From Cannabis sativa (lineage: Eukaryota > Streptophyta > Magnoliopsida > Rosales > Cannabaceae), in the NCBI RefSeq assembly GCF_029168945.1, contig NC_083603.1, forward strand, positions 45,766,406 to 45,830,405: a DNA stretch of 64,000 bases, read 5' to 3'. A program made the position numbers and the translations under genes. The notes below the pieces were generated by a model. The model did no database searches. It had not been told where the DNA came from and was given only the letters and a program-made list of their open reading frames with translations. Positions 11,230 through 22,419 of the stretch are shown one piece after another (within the stretch, counting starts at the first letter, position 1; every line of letters starts with the position of its first letter).

Positions 11230-12240
11230 ATAGTGATCTAGGAAGTAAAAATTCCAGAGTTCATGGCACTGGAACACAGTGAACTTGTAGACAAATTAAG
11301 AGTCGGTCACTCATGACACCTGAGTATTCACTATTCAAATTCTGAATGTGCTAATGCCACTTATTTTCAAGAACGCGAGATCAGTAAGAAATTTATACTA
11401 ATATAAATGCACTATACATGAGCACAGACAGCATTGCTGAGAAACTTGAGAAAATGTTGGAGAAGCAGCATAAGGAGCTAGTTGAGCGCAAGAAGAAGCA
11501 TGAATTAACAAAAGGATTTAGTAATAAACAAGGTGAAGATTCCTGACTTTATATTGCAAATACCAAAAAGTTACAGAATTATGCTTCTGTTTGAATTAGA
11601 AGCTAAAAGTCCCTAATTTTTCCAGCTTCAGTGCATAACAAAGACTATATATTTGCTCATCTTGCAATAACCTTTTGGTAATGCTAAGAGAAAAAAAATA
11701 AAAAGTGTTACTACCTCGAAAAAGTATGAGCTGGGAGCTTCTTGACTGATTCAGTCATGTTTTTTTTTAACAAGGCTAACTCAAACTCAAGCTTTAAACT
11801 GAGCAATCCACTATTGCCTTACCTAAAGATTAAAGGCTAAATACAGTGTGTGATGTTGATTGAAGGCAAGATTCTTGTGAAATGGATCAAGTTAAAGCTT
11901 GATAATTCAAGTGTGCAATGTATTACACTATTGCCTTACCAAAAGATCAAAGGCTAAACACAGCGGGACGCAAATCAAACAATAATAATGTGTGTGTGAA
12001 TCTGTAGATACTTCATACTGAAATTAGTTGATAAACGAGTTTTCGGTTTGCGGAATTTGATATTATGAAACTTCAGGACCAAATTGTGTATCTTAACAAT
12101 ATGTAATTTCTTTTTATTTTTTTCGAAAGAATTAGCAAGTAAAAAGAATAACAAATTGTAAGTCTTATATGGGCCATTTTCAATGGAAAGTGGTTCCTTC
12201 TGTATCAAAAAAAAAAAAAAAATACTTCATACTTGTACAG
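11230..12240 (+). pseudogene. Truncated duplicate of the WNK kinase gene (pieces of exons 5 and 7 plus 3' flank)
   Basis: From 11232 (gtgatctagga) to about 11395 the text follows the intact WNK gene from the end of intron 4, through exon 5 (gaacttgtagac; tgaatgtgctaatgcc), into the start of intron 5 (atcagtaag). A jump then leads to 11425-11600, which matches the end of exon 7: the gagaaact...aaggagcta...aagaagaagcatgaa coiled-coil codons and the gcttctgtttgaa stop region. Similarity to the 3' flank continues (tgaaatggatcaagtt, gataattca, ccttacctaaagat, cacgaaacaat-like) to about 12240. Kept splice-site and intron bases mean it arose by DNA duplication, not from an mRNA copy. The kinase core is missing and the frames are broken, so it makes no kinase. 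Confidence 0.82.
11805..11965. repeat. Local duplication in the WNK-duplicate 3' flank
   Basis: A block reading cactattgccttacctaaag, then aaaggctaaatacag (about 11809-11845), recurs at about 11927-11962 as cactattgccttaccaaaag, then aaaggctaaacacag. The intact WNK 3' flank has a single counterpart near 20243-20280. Confidence 0.65.
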
Positions 12241-12538
12241 GTTTCTAATTCTCCTTGTCTCAATTTGAAATACCATTGCCAGTAACTAATTTGTACTAAC
12301 TAAGATTATTCAAGTAACATTGCAATTATTAAAATAAGTTCAAGTTTTTTTCTTTCCTTTTCCTTTTTTGTTAAATAAGTTTCAAGGCAAGGGTAAACAC
12401 AGAGCTAAACACATATGCATGGAATTAGAATTTTGAGACATATTCAACAAAATTGATAATTATAAAAAGAGTACTTCCTACTACTCTGTATATGGATATG
12501 GAAAACACTTAAAACCCATTCCCAGTGAAACTAACCAA
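12241..12538. other. Intergenic between WNK duplicate and TRM112 stop
   Basis: Probably holds the 3' UTR of the minus-strand TRM112 gene. No further feature recognised. Confidence 0.4.
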
Positions 12539-12907
12539 TCAAACCTCATCCTCGTTGAGAAGCATATTGGGGATCCCCTTGATGACCGGGAACCGGCGAC
12601 CAGTCTCCGGGCAGAAGAGCACGCCTTCTTCGATGTGAAGTTGGAGGAGCGCGTGGTGGAAACGGCGAAGGAATTCATCGGAGTCGAGCATGGAAGGATC
12701 AACCTCGTCGGGGAGCTCAGTGTAGCCGATTGAGCGAGAGGCGTCGACTAGGGCTTTCCAGTCGATCTTGGAGAACATGGATTTGAGAAAATCGGGGTTG
12801 AGTTCAACCTCTCTCTCGACGACCTTCTGGACTTGGATCCGTAGAGGGAAGCCATTGGTGACACCCTTGATGTTGGAGGATAGCATATTATGCGTGAGAA
12901 GTCTCAT
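12539..12907 (-). CDS. TRM112: TRM112-like multifunctional methyltransferase subunit (SMO2-type)
   Basis: A single-exon frame of 122 codons. TRM112 is the small activating and stabilising partner of several SAM-dependent methyltransferases that act on tRNA, 18S rRNA and translation release factor eRF1. The Arabidopsis orthologue is SMALL ORGAN 2. The start MRLLTHNMLSSNIKGV, the central DWKALVDASRSIGYTELP and the tail CPETGRRFPVIKGIPNMLL are family signatures, and length fits the usual 120-125 residues. I chose the Met at 12905-12907 because family members begin exactly there. The frame stays open upstream to a Met at 12926-12928, adding seven residues I consider 5' UTR. Only one cysteine of the zinc-type pair is visible, as in other plant copies. 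A MITE starts about 240 bp upstream. Confidence 0.93.
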   Translation of the reverse strand: MRLLTHNMLSSNIKGVTNGFPLRIQVQKVVEREVELNPDFLKSMFSKIDWKALVDASRSIGYTELPDEVDPSMLDSDEFLRRFHHALLQLHIEEGVLFCPETGRRFPVIKGIPNMLLNEDEV

Positions 12908-13145
12908 ATTGTATATTGTATAACTCACTCTTCACTCTTCACTATTCCAAATTTCAGTTTCAGAGACTGGTTTGGTGTGGGAGGAGAAGGAATAGGGCAA
13001 ATTTCACTTTTCTCGTTTTATTTATTTATTTGTTTATTTATTATTATTATTATTATTTGAGAAGCTCCTTTTATTTATTTCATGATTTTTTTAAAAAAAA
13101 TATCCAAATAATTATTAAATTAATCTAACATGTGTAATATTCTGA

Positions 13146-13973
13146 GGGCCCGTTTGGTACGCAGCACTGGATTGGATTAGACAGGCTAATTTGTCCAATC
13201 CAGTGTTTGGGCATGTTACAAGTCTGGATAACTAATCCAGTTAACCTCATCTGTCTGAGAAGCAGGGTGGGATAAATAATCTCATGCAGGTGAGATTTTT
13301 TTTTTTTATCGTTTTTTAATTTAAATTTTATTAATATATTTTAAATTTAATAAGAATTTAAAGGAAATAATTATCACACATTTATTTATACATTTTTTTA
13401 TCAAAAACTTATTCATTAAAATTAGTGAAAATGTATAATTTTGAATTATTATACATAAGTTTTTAAAATTTAGAATATTATTAATTAAATAATAGTTACT
13501 TAAATTGATTCTAAGAAAAAAATATGACAATAAAATTATATATTATTTTTAAATTACTAAAAAATTTATATAAATATTTTAAAAAATTAATATTTATATT
13601 AAATTAGTGTTTAAGATAAACAATTTTATATTATTCAAGTATTTTTATTTTACTATTCTAATTATTTATTAAATAAAAAATATGACAAAATATTTTATTA
13701 TATATTTATGATATATTCTTAATTATATATGATCTATTATTTTTTTTTTTTGCTACGAATTATTTATTTATTATTATATATTTTAATTTTAATTTATTAT
13801 TATATATTTTTATTTAATTTAAGTTTTTTTTTTTTCTAAAAGAAAATAAATAAAATAGTCCAGTCCATTCTTAAACCAAACACAGGATTACTTTCAGCAT
13901 TATCCAATCTTGTCCAGTCCATTCCAATCCTTTTCAGTCCAATCCAGTCCAATCCTGCGTACCAAACGGGCCC
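13146..13973. mobile_element. MITE/non-autonomous DNA transposon, 3-bp TSD tga
   Basis: Ends are inverted: gggcccgtttggtacgcag on the left and ctgcgtaccaaacgggccc on the right, with further subterminal repeats of 'tccagtccaatcc'/'ggattggatt'. The trinucleotide tga flanks both sides (13143-13145 and 13974-13976). The terminus and 3-bp duplication recall PIF/Harbinger or CACTA relatives, and I cannot decide which. The 828-bp body is extremely AT-rich and non-coding. Confidence 0.82.
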
Positions 13974-14456
13974 TGATGGTAAATAAAGTGGGATTATGAT
14001 CCTACACATAAAATTTAAATTTTGTTATAAGTGAGTAAATAAACGTAATTTATAAATTAAGGACATTTATATAGCATGTGGGACCCTGAAAATCTGATAA
14101 GTGGATAAATAAGTGTTATTTGTTAATCACTATAGTTTATTTGAAATACATGGATATAATATGAGTTATTTGTGAAATAAAAATATTTTCAGGTTCGGAG
14201 ACCTTAGAGAGAGACCCGATTAGAAGCTAAAAATGTCACAACAGTTTTAATTAAAAATATTAATTGAATTTTTGAGATAAGTTGATTTTAAAAATACTGA
14301 GAAATTTTTGGGTATTCGAAATTCGTCAAATACCTTAAAATATAAATTTCTTGGTGACTAAGAATTAATAAGATAACTATTAATAATAAAGTTTTTATTA
14401 ATATTATTATTATATTATATATATAAACGAACGTATCAGGTTATATATATTAATAT

Positions 14457-14877
14457 GGGTGCACTCTTAATGGATATTACCCATGAATGGGTAAAATTAG
14501 AAAATTTTGAGTTTTTATGCTTAATTTTTTTTTATTAAAAAAATCTCTCATTTTTATATAGTATGGGCTGAGATTGTTCCATCGGTAAAAAAATATTTTA
14601 AAAAAAAAGTTTTTTAGCAAGAAAAATAAGAAAAAAAAAAGTTGAGTTTGAGTTAAATATTTTTGTATGGACATATTTTTGATATAGTGTAAAAAGAGAT
14701 ATTTTTTTTATATATATTTTTTAATTAAGTAGTTAAATAAAGCATAGAAATTCAAATTTGTGATTTCATTATTCGTTATTAGATCAAAATTTGATGATTT
14801 GATATTTTTAAAATTAATATTTATAGTTAAATTTGTTTAGTAACCATTCATGGGTAATACCCAATAAGAAGTGTTCC
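14457..14877. mobile_element. MITE with about 37-bp inverted ends
   Basis: The left end gggtgcactcttaatgg followed by attacccatgaatgg is mirrored by the right end ccattcatgggtaat, then cccaataagaagtgttcc. If the adjoining 'tat'/'ata' belong to the element (14454-14880), the trinucleotide taa flanks both sides. Otherwise no clean duplication is visible. The interior is AT-rich and non-coding. Confidence 0.72.
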
Positions 14878-14880
14878 ATA

Positions 14881-16926
14881 TAAATATATCTTATATGTTT
14901 TTAAAAACATAACAGAAGAAGAATGAACAAACCTTCGTTCTCTTTCCTTCGACAAAATTTTCTCCCTTTATATTCATTTTCTTCGATTTTCAACCCGAAA
15001 CTTAGCGATCTAAGCTCTGATAGTAGCGGGATAGCAAACCTTTGAAGAGAAAAAGCTAAATGTATGGTTTAATTACGTTTTAAGCTAAAAACGATTGGTT
15101 TTATATAAGGGCTTTATGATTTAAAAAGGTTACGGAGATTCTGACTTTGTAAATTTGTTCTTTGGTAACTATGAGACTAGTTTATATGTTTGCTTGTTGA
15201 ATTTGAGGTGGGTTTGAGTTAGAAATCGAGTTTGGAACTTTTTAAAGCTTAGTCTGAATGTTAATGGCGTTTTCATTTAAGGGCTCGATTTTAATTTCTG
15301 TTACGCAAGGATGGTAATATTTATGGTATATAAGCGCCCTGTGAAGTTTGGAGTGATTTGGATAAGTTTTGATAGTGTTTCGGTGAGTGCAAAAATTGAG
15401 ATTTTCGAGTTTCATAGTTTTTAGAAATTCCTAGGAGATCAGAAATCGTATTTTTGTCATAACTTTTGACTCGAGTGTCCGTTTTGGACGTTCTATATAC
15501 TGTTTAAAGCTTGCGATGAGCTTTACAATATGTTATATGTTTTAGAGTCAAAATATAAGTTTTATTTTAGTGTATTTATACCGCGAGATTTGGTAGAAAG
15601 CCTTAGATTGTCTTATGTGAATATTAAGCAGTGTTTTGGGATAAACACTTATTGGTTTGTCATTGTTGTGACATAGGGCCGAGATCAAATGTGTATAAAT
15701 TTATACTATAGGAAAAAAAATAATTAAAAATATATAAAAATAAAAAATTTATATAACATAATTTTTTATATAGATTTATGATTATATAAATTAGATTATA
15801 ACATTCTCATTATTATAGTAGAATCTTAAAAACTTACATCACTTTAAAATTTATATTTACTAAACACTCAACTCAATCTTTTGAGAAAATTACATTGTAT
15901 ACCCACTTTATTTTACTTGTTTTAATTTTTACTTTCATTTTCATATTCTTTAACATATACATACTTTTATAGATGATGTTACCATTAGACTCCTTAGGTC
16001 GTTGTAAATTATATACTAGACTTAAGTAGAAAGTGAAGATATATTAGACAATTCACTCATAAAAAGTGGGTATATTTTAATAAAATATATCCCAATTTTT
16101 TTCCATAATTCTGCTACAATTGTTTTTTCTCATCGTTTTTTCCCGCTGTATACCAAACTGGTCCATTGTCTAATCACCCTCAAAAAAATTGCCCATTTAA
16201 AAAATAGATATGATTTGTTTATTAATTTTAAAAGTACTACATTTATATAATCCACTAAAATTGAGGACCGCCATGCTTGGAGATAGTACATGTGCTTAAA
16301 CTTAGAGCTGCTAATTCTATAGTAACCACCACACACCGACATAAAACTAAAAACGACAATAACTTTTTTTGAAGGAAAAAACGACAATAACTTACTAAAA
16401 TAAGCATCGAAAAACGACACGACGACTGAGCCAAAAACGACGTTGACCAAACCCAATCATTTTATTCTCTAGATCCTCTTCGTCACTTGGATTTAGCCAA
16501 AACGAAAGTGTAATAATAAGGTTTTTAAATAATGAAGAAAGAAAATTGTGAATAGCTTAGCCAGATCTAACCACGTCATTCATTGACTCCGGAAAACGTG
16601 GGACCCTTCTCGAGCGCCCACGTGGCTACCATGATCCAGTGTTGACCTTTTGAGAGACATACTCCTCAGTTGAATGAGTCGACTCCTTCTTTCGCGTGCC
16701 ATTTTTGCTCCTTCCTTAGTTCCTTTTCTTCGTCTTCGTCTTCGTCTTAGTCTTATTCTTCTTTTTCTTTGTCGTTTTAACCAATCCGGATCATCGAATT
16801 CGGTTCCACTTTATCGGGTTCGGGTCTGGATCCGTTTCCCAAAAAAACACAAGACGTGATTGTGTGATTGCTCCCGCTTTCGCATTTCGATTAGGGGTTT
16901 TTCTCTGTGTTTTCAGAAGAGTTAAA
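14881..16926. other. Intergenic and WNK upstream region
   Basis: Moderately complex sequence from 14900 to 15700 without a supported frame, then AT-rich DNA. The last 400 bp (from about 16560) become GC-richer with pyrimidine tracts (ttcttcgtcttcgtcttcg), suiting the promoter and 5' UTR of the WNK gene. A 108-codon minus frame (16130-16456) has no recognisable motif and is not supported. Confidence 0.4.
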
Positions 16927-19900
16927 ATGCCGCATGAATCGTCATCAGAGCAAGACCCGGACGATTCTGACGCCGAGTTCGTTGAGGTTGATCCCACGGG
17001 TCGGTACGGTCGGGTCAGTATTTAACTTCACCTACTTTCTCTATATAAATATATCCCATTGATTTTGTTTTTATTCGTTTCATCCAAAATTTTAAAATTG
17101 ATTTAATAAATTCTGTATTGTAGTAGATGCTTCTGTCTTTATGTTAAACTACTTATTTTCATTGTAGTGGAATTTGAATTAATTGATTGCTTAGTTGCTT
17201 CTGTCTTTATGTTAAATTACTTATTTTAATGGGGGTGCTCTTAATTTGGTTATTTTGCAGTATAAAGAGATTTTAGGAAGAGGGGCTTTCAAGAAAGTGT
17301 ATCCTTATTATGCTCCTTTTTTATTAATATATAGTTTATGTAATGAATCTTATGCTGAATTTAGTCCTTTTTTGGACTTTTTTGATTTGTTCTTGGGAAG
17401 ATATGTTAAGTTTCCTTAATGGGAATGTGGGAACTAAGATATCGAGCATTTGATGAATTGGAAGGCATTGAAGTAGCATGGAATCAGGTCAAGGTGGTAG
17501 ATCTATTACGCCACTCTGAAGATTTAGAAAGACTTTATTCTGAAGTTCATTTACTTAAGACTTTGAAACACAAGAACATCATAAAGTTTTACTTTTCTTG
17601 GGTTGATACCAAGAATGAGCATATCAACTTTATTACTGAGATTTTCACGTCAGGAACACTACGGCAGTGAGTCTTACTTTAATTGTTTCCCTTTTAACTT
17701 GTTTTTTATTAAGAGTTTGTGAGTTTTTGTTATTGCCCATCTTGAAAGAATTGGTTGTTATACTTTAGATACCGGAAGAAACATAAGAATGTTGATTTGA
17801 GGGCGTTGAAGAAATGGTCCAGGCAGATTTTAGAGGGCCTCTTATATCTTCACAGTCACGACCCACCTGTCATTCATAGAGATCTCAAGTGTGACAACAT
17901 CTTTGTTAATGGAAACCAAGGTGAGGTAAAGATAGGTGACTTAGGACTGGCTGCTATTCTTCGCCAGGCTCGCTCTGCTCACAGTGTTATTGGTAAGATT
18001 TCTTTTGTTACTCTAGCTATTACTTTATGGAAACTTGAATCATTGTTTTTATATTTGGGCATAAGACCTTGCTGTTGATGGCATGGTTCTTGCTGTGATC
18101 TAGGAACTCCCGAGTTTATGGCACCAGAGCTTTATGAAGAGGAATACAATGAACTTGTAGACATATATGCTTTTGGCATGTGCCTGCTAGAGTTGGTCAC
18201 GTTTGAGTATCCATATGTTGAATGCGCTAATGCCGCTCAAATTTTCAAGAAAGTGACATCAGTAAGGGATTTATTTTCTGCTCTTGCTCATTTATTTTAC
18301 CATTGCAATTTTCATTATTCGTTAATCAAGAGTGTTATATGCAATTTGCATGCTTATAACCAGAGTGTTGCATGGTTTTAGAAAGTAGTTAGTTACTGGA
18401 GAAATCATATATGGCGTTCTTTAGTATTGTTTTGTTTAATTTTCTACTAAATTGATGATTATTGAAGCTGTATCATTTTCTCTATCAGTAAAACAAAATA
18501 TTTCTATCTAAATTCCAGAGACAGTATTAAAACTATTTGATTTATAAATTTGAAAAATAAATAAAAGAAAGGGCTAAATTTTTCCCACACTGTCATTTAT
18601 TGGCCTTCATTTTGCATATTCATCATTATTCCTATCAAGTACCAATTACCAGAGTCATCTGTTAATTACTGTTTTTTCTTTCTTTTTTATCTATAGGGAA
18701 TAAAGCCAGCATCATTGGCAAAAGTGAAAGATCCTGGAGTTAAATTATTTATAGAAAAGTGTATTGCAGAAGCCTCTGATCGATTGACTGCCAAGGAACT
18801 TTTGTTGGATCCATTTCTCCAACCAGATGAAGATGAAAGTGTTTCACGTTCTCGTAGGCATAGAAGTCATCAGTCAGATTATTCTGACATATCAAATGCA
18901 GAAAGCAGTCATCATCGGGCTGATTTTGAGACGCACAAGGTTCCTCCTGAGACAAGTATAGACTTCACAGTGGAAGGTCACCGGAAAGATGTAAACACAA
19001 TATTCCTGAAACTTAGAATAGCAGACTCTTCAGGTTAATAGCTTTTCTCAAGTTCATTTCGTTTCAGCCAACATATATGTAGTTATGTGCGAGTGCTTTA
19101 ATAGTATTTCTTCTTATCCAGGTCATGTTCGAAATATTCACTTTCCATTTGATACAGAAGCTGATACTCCAATTTCAGTTGCTAGTGAAATGGTTGAGGA
19201 GTTGGACCTGACGGATCAGGATGTTTCAGGAATTGCTGACATGATTGAGTCTGAAATTCGAAATAATTTTCCAGATTGGACACCTGAGGATCTTTCTGTA
19301 GATTATTCTGATGAAGAATGTCCTACTTCGGATAGTTGTGCCCCTGAAACTAAGGATGATGTTTCCCCCTTAGCAAGTGAGTGTAACCCTTACAAAAGTC
19401 TTGCTTTGGAAAGATTACCTTCAGGCCGAAAGTATTGGTCTGATTCACCCAAAGGACTTGGTGGAAATTCTCCAATCACACCCGGTCCTTCAAACTTGTC
19501 TTCTCCAGTAGATTTGGTTAGAGCTGGGAGTAGCATGAGCGAAGACAGTGTAATGTCTCCCAGCAGCCAAACAGATGCAGATAATCGAAACGGTGCTGTA
19601 TCCTTTGATCAGCATAATGATAGAAATGCCGGTGCTGAAGAAATATGTCCTAATAACGGAGACCCTCCATCTGAAATCTTTAGTGAAATTATACAGGATA
19701 CAGATTCTGTATACCTGAAAATCATCGTCGAGAAACTCGAGAAACTATTGGTGAAACAACAAAAGGAGCTAGATGAACTCAAGAAGAAGCATGAATCAGC
19801 AGTATCACATCTTTTGAAGGAGCTTTCACCGATTACCCGTCAAAAGCTTTCAGAAAAGCTTAAGGGAAAGATTCCAGACTATAAATTTCAAACCACCAAA

Positions 19901-19927
19901 AAATTTCAGAACAATGCTTCTTTTTGA
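16927..19927 (+). CDS. WNK: WNK (with-no-lysine) serine/threonine protein kinase, seven coding exons
   Basis: Exons, inferred from GT/AG joints and protein continuity: 16927-17013, 17261-17298, 17439-17666, 17769-17992, 18104-18261, 18697-19033 and 19122-19927. They total 1878 bp, or 625 residues. WNKs are cytoplasmic kinases; plant members are linked to flowering time, osmotic and sugar signalling and V-ATPase regulation. Visible features are a glycine loop GRGAFKKVY (35-43) holding the displaced catalytic lysine (Lys40); strand 3 reading VAWNQVK with no lysine at the usual place; HRDLK at 154-158; DLG at 175-177; GTPEFMAPE at 193-201; and kinase end near residue 290. A serine/acid-rich tail follows, then a C-terminal coiled coil ([20 protein letters not shown]). 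Start choice fits the family: a short acidic leader, then [11 protein letters not shown]. The exact WNK number cannot be assigned by eye. A broken partial copy lies at 11230-12240. Confidence 0.95.
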
Positions 19928-20505
19928 ATAGAAGCGACATGTACCCCACGCTTCCAACCAAAGTGCAGGACGATTACAATAAACTTCACTAAGAAATGGA
20001 TTTGTTCATCTTGCTATTGATGGAATTTTTCTAGAGAGCTCAAAGAGACTTGTCTGCTCTTAATGTGTGGCTCTAGTTTGAAAGGGTTCTTCCTGGATGC
20101 TTATTGGGACCAATGGTTATGGATTCATGGAGCCATTTTTTGTGAAATGGATCAAGTTTGAGCTCAAACGATCTCGAAAAGATCTTACCACTGAAGTAAG
20201 ACACTGTTGTGATAATTCAGGTGTGTATTGTGTACAATATAAGTAACCTTACCTAAAGATCGAAAGCTAAGTATAGTTTGACACGAAACAATAAAAATTT
20301 ATATGAATTTATAGAGATACTTGTACAGATAATTGATTCTTTTTGTTTCAGTTATTACCAGTTTGCTTATGATTTTCATTATTTCTTTATGGACAGCATA
20401 TATGTATGTTTTATATTCTCTCTCCTGCTCCATAAGGAACTAAACTAAAAATATTCTTAGTAACAGTTAAAGAGCATTTACATGTGGTAGTACTCTGAAA
20501 TAAAC

Positions 20506-20551
20506 TTATTTGTCATTATTATAATTACTAGATTATAATAATGACAAATAA
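20506..20551. repeat. Perfect 20-bp inverted repeat, 6-base loop
   Basis: Arms 20506-20525 and 20532-20551 are exact complements (ttatttgtcattattataat on the left), separated by tactag. It lies about 580 bp after the WNK stop codon. It could be a foldback remnant or 3'-flank structure. No function can be inferred. Confidence 0.85.
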
Positions 20552-20846
20552 ATAATTCTTTAGATTATAATTTTTCTTCACGTAAAATGATGAAGCTTCA
20601 TCTTTATTTAGAAAATTGGTGCATTTTCAAGTACTATATTGTGTGGTGGTGGATCTTGACGAGGAGCCATGTTTTCCCAAAACTAGAGTACCTGAATCAA
20701 ATACGTGGAAGAAGCTGAATTAGGCCTAGTGGGCCATCCAAAAGGTTGAAATCACAATCAGTCGATTTCAATTTCTATTAGCCACCAAGAAATTCAGTGT
20801 CGTTCTTCCAATGGCCCTTTGACTCTCATGATATTCATAATTCTTA

Positions 20847-21229
20847 GAGCATCTCCAATATTTAAACTTAAATATACTGTCAAAACAATACCAAAAGAAT
20901 ATAATTTTAGTATTAAATTTTTTTCTATTCCAATCACAATATTAAAATTTACACTAAATTTTTTTATTATTATATTATTTTATTAAACTATCTTTACATC
21001 TTAATATTTATATAAATATAAAAATTTAATCATAAACACATTATTTTAATATTAAAAACTAAGAAAAAAATTAGTGTAGTCTATTGTTTTACTATTTTTA
21101 GTGTGACACTATAGACTCTCACGGTCTCACCGTCCCACGTATATAGGATGTCATTTAGAGTTCCATTGGAGTAATTTTATGTCTAAATTCTACTATTTTT
21201 AAGATTTTAGTATCTGATTGGAGAAGCCC
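20847..21229. mobile_element. MITE with gagcatctccaat-type ends
   Basis: The left end gagcatctccaat and the right end attggagaagccc are inverted copies with two mismatches, and 'ta' flanks both sides (20845-20846 and 21230-21231). The interior is AT-rich and non-coding. The terminal motif is common in plant genomes. The superfamily is uncertain. Confidence 0.65.
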
Positions 21230-22019
21230 TAAGATCTTAATTTTTATACCTAAATAACATGGGAAAAAAAAAAGGAAAAACACTTGAATAGTGAAATATA
21301 GTTTCGTACTTTGCATTTCTAGAAAAAAAAAAGAAACAAAAAATCTCTCATCTTAAGAAGAGGATGATCCAACATTTTCTCATTAATTTTTCTTCCCTTA
21401 AAATAATTGTTATATTTTGTTTAGTGATAATTAATCATAAAATTATTAAATTTTAAATTTTAATTTTGATATTTTTCATATATTTTATAGTAATATTGAG
21501 TAATTATATTACTAAATTTTTATTATTTTTTGTTTGAAAAAATAAAATTAATATTGTTGAAAAGTTTATTATACAATTTTTTATATAAAAAAATAATATA
21601 TTTAAAATTATTGTCATTATTGTATTTCATTTGTATTCGCACTATATTCAAAATCGATGTATCTCACTTCTAGTGGCGATTATATTCAAAATTACTATCA
21701 TGTGTGTATTTTACTTGTAGTCCTTACCTTTAATCATTTATAGTAAATATAATATATAGTAAATTATAAAGATTCTTTTAGAAAATATTATATAGTGTAT
21801 AATAAATATACTATATATTTTTTTTGAAACAAATATAATATATATTAATAATAAATAAAACTATTTTTTTTTTCTTTTTTAAAAAAAAGTTTGTAATCAT
21901 ATGTAGTATACGATTTTCAAATCAATTTTTTTTTATTTCTTAATGTAATCGTATATTATATAGTACATTTATTTTGTTATGCACTTTGCCAATTTTTGTT
22001 TTGTTGTGCAATATACATT

Positions 22020-22418
22020 GGTTAATTATGATTTTTGCTCCCGAACTTTGACATTTATTAAATTATACCCCTGAACTTTTAAGGTCGTTAAAAATGTCCC
22101 ATGAACTATTGAGATTGTTAGATTTAAGGACTTTTGTCTAATTTTACTAAAAAAAGTCTAACATGGATAAAAGTTCAGGGGACATAATTTACTACATGCC
22201 AAAGTTCGAGGGGCATAAGATTTGGTAGATATCAAAGTCTAGGGAGCATGATTTAGTACATAAACAATCACTGAAATAGTAAAATTGAATGAAATTAGAT
22301 AAAAATCCTTAAATCTAACAATCTCAATAGTTCAGGGAAAATTTTTAACGGAAAAAAAAGTTCAGAAGACATAATTTGGTACATGTTAAAATTTAAGGGG
22401 CAAAAATCTTAATTAACC
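22020..22418. mobile_element. MITE, family shared with 57955-58350 (copy 1)
   Basis: Inverted ends ggttaattatgatttttgc and gcaaaaatcttaattaacc. The body carries repeated phrases (gaactttgacat, aacaatctcaatagttcag, aaagttc...ggggcat) in both orientations, making a long imperfect foldback. No clear target-site duplication is seen. The same element recurs at 57955-58350 in the same orientation. Confidence 0.75.
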
Positions 22419-22419
22419 T

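Noticed and set aside
11004..11282. 92-codon frame upstream of the WNK duplicate
   Set aside because: No recognisable motif, and its end lies in duplicated intron/exon DNA of the WNK copy.
16130..16456. 108-codon minus-strand frame upstream of WNK
   Set aside because: Hydrophobic, AT-driven composition, no family signature, no splice or start context supporting it.
18749..18955. Minus-strand frame inside WNK exon 6, and similar antisense frames inside EF-Tu
   Set aside because: Shadows of well-supported exons on the plus strand.
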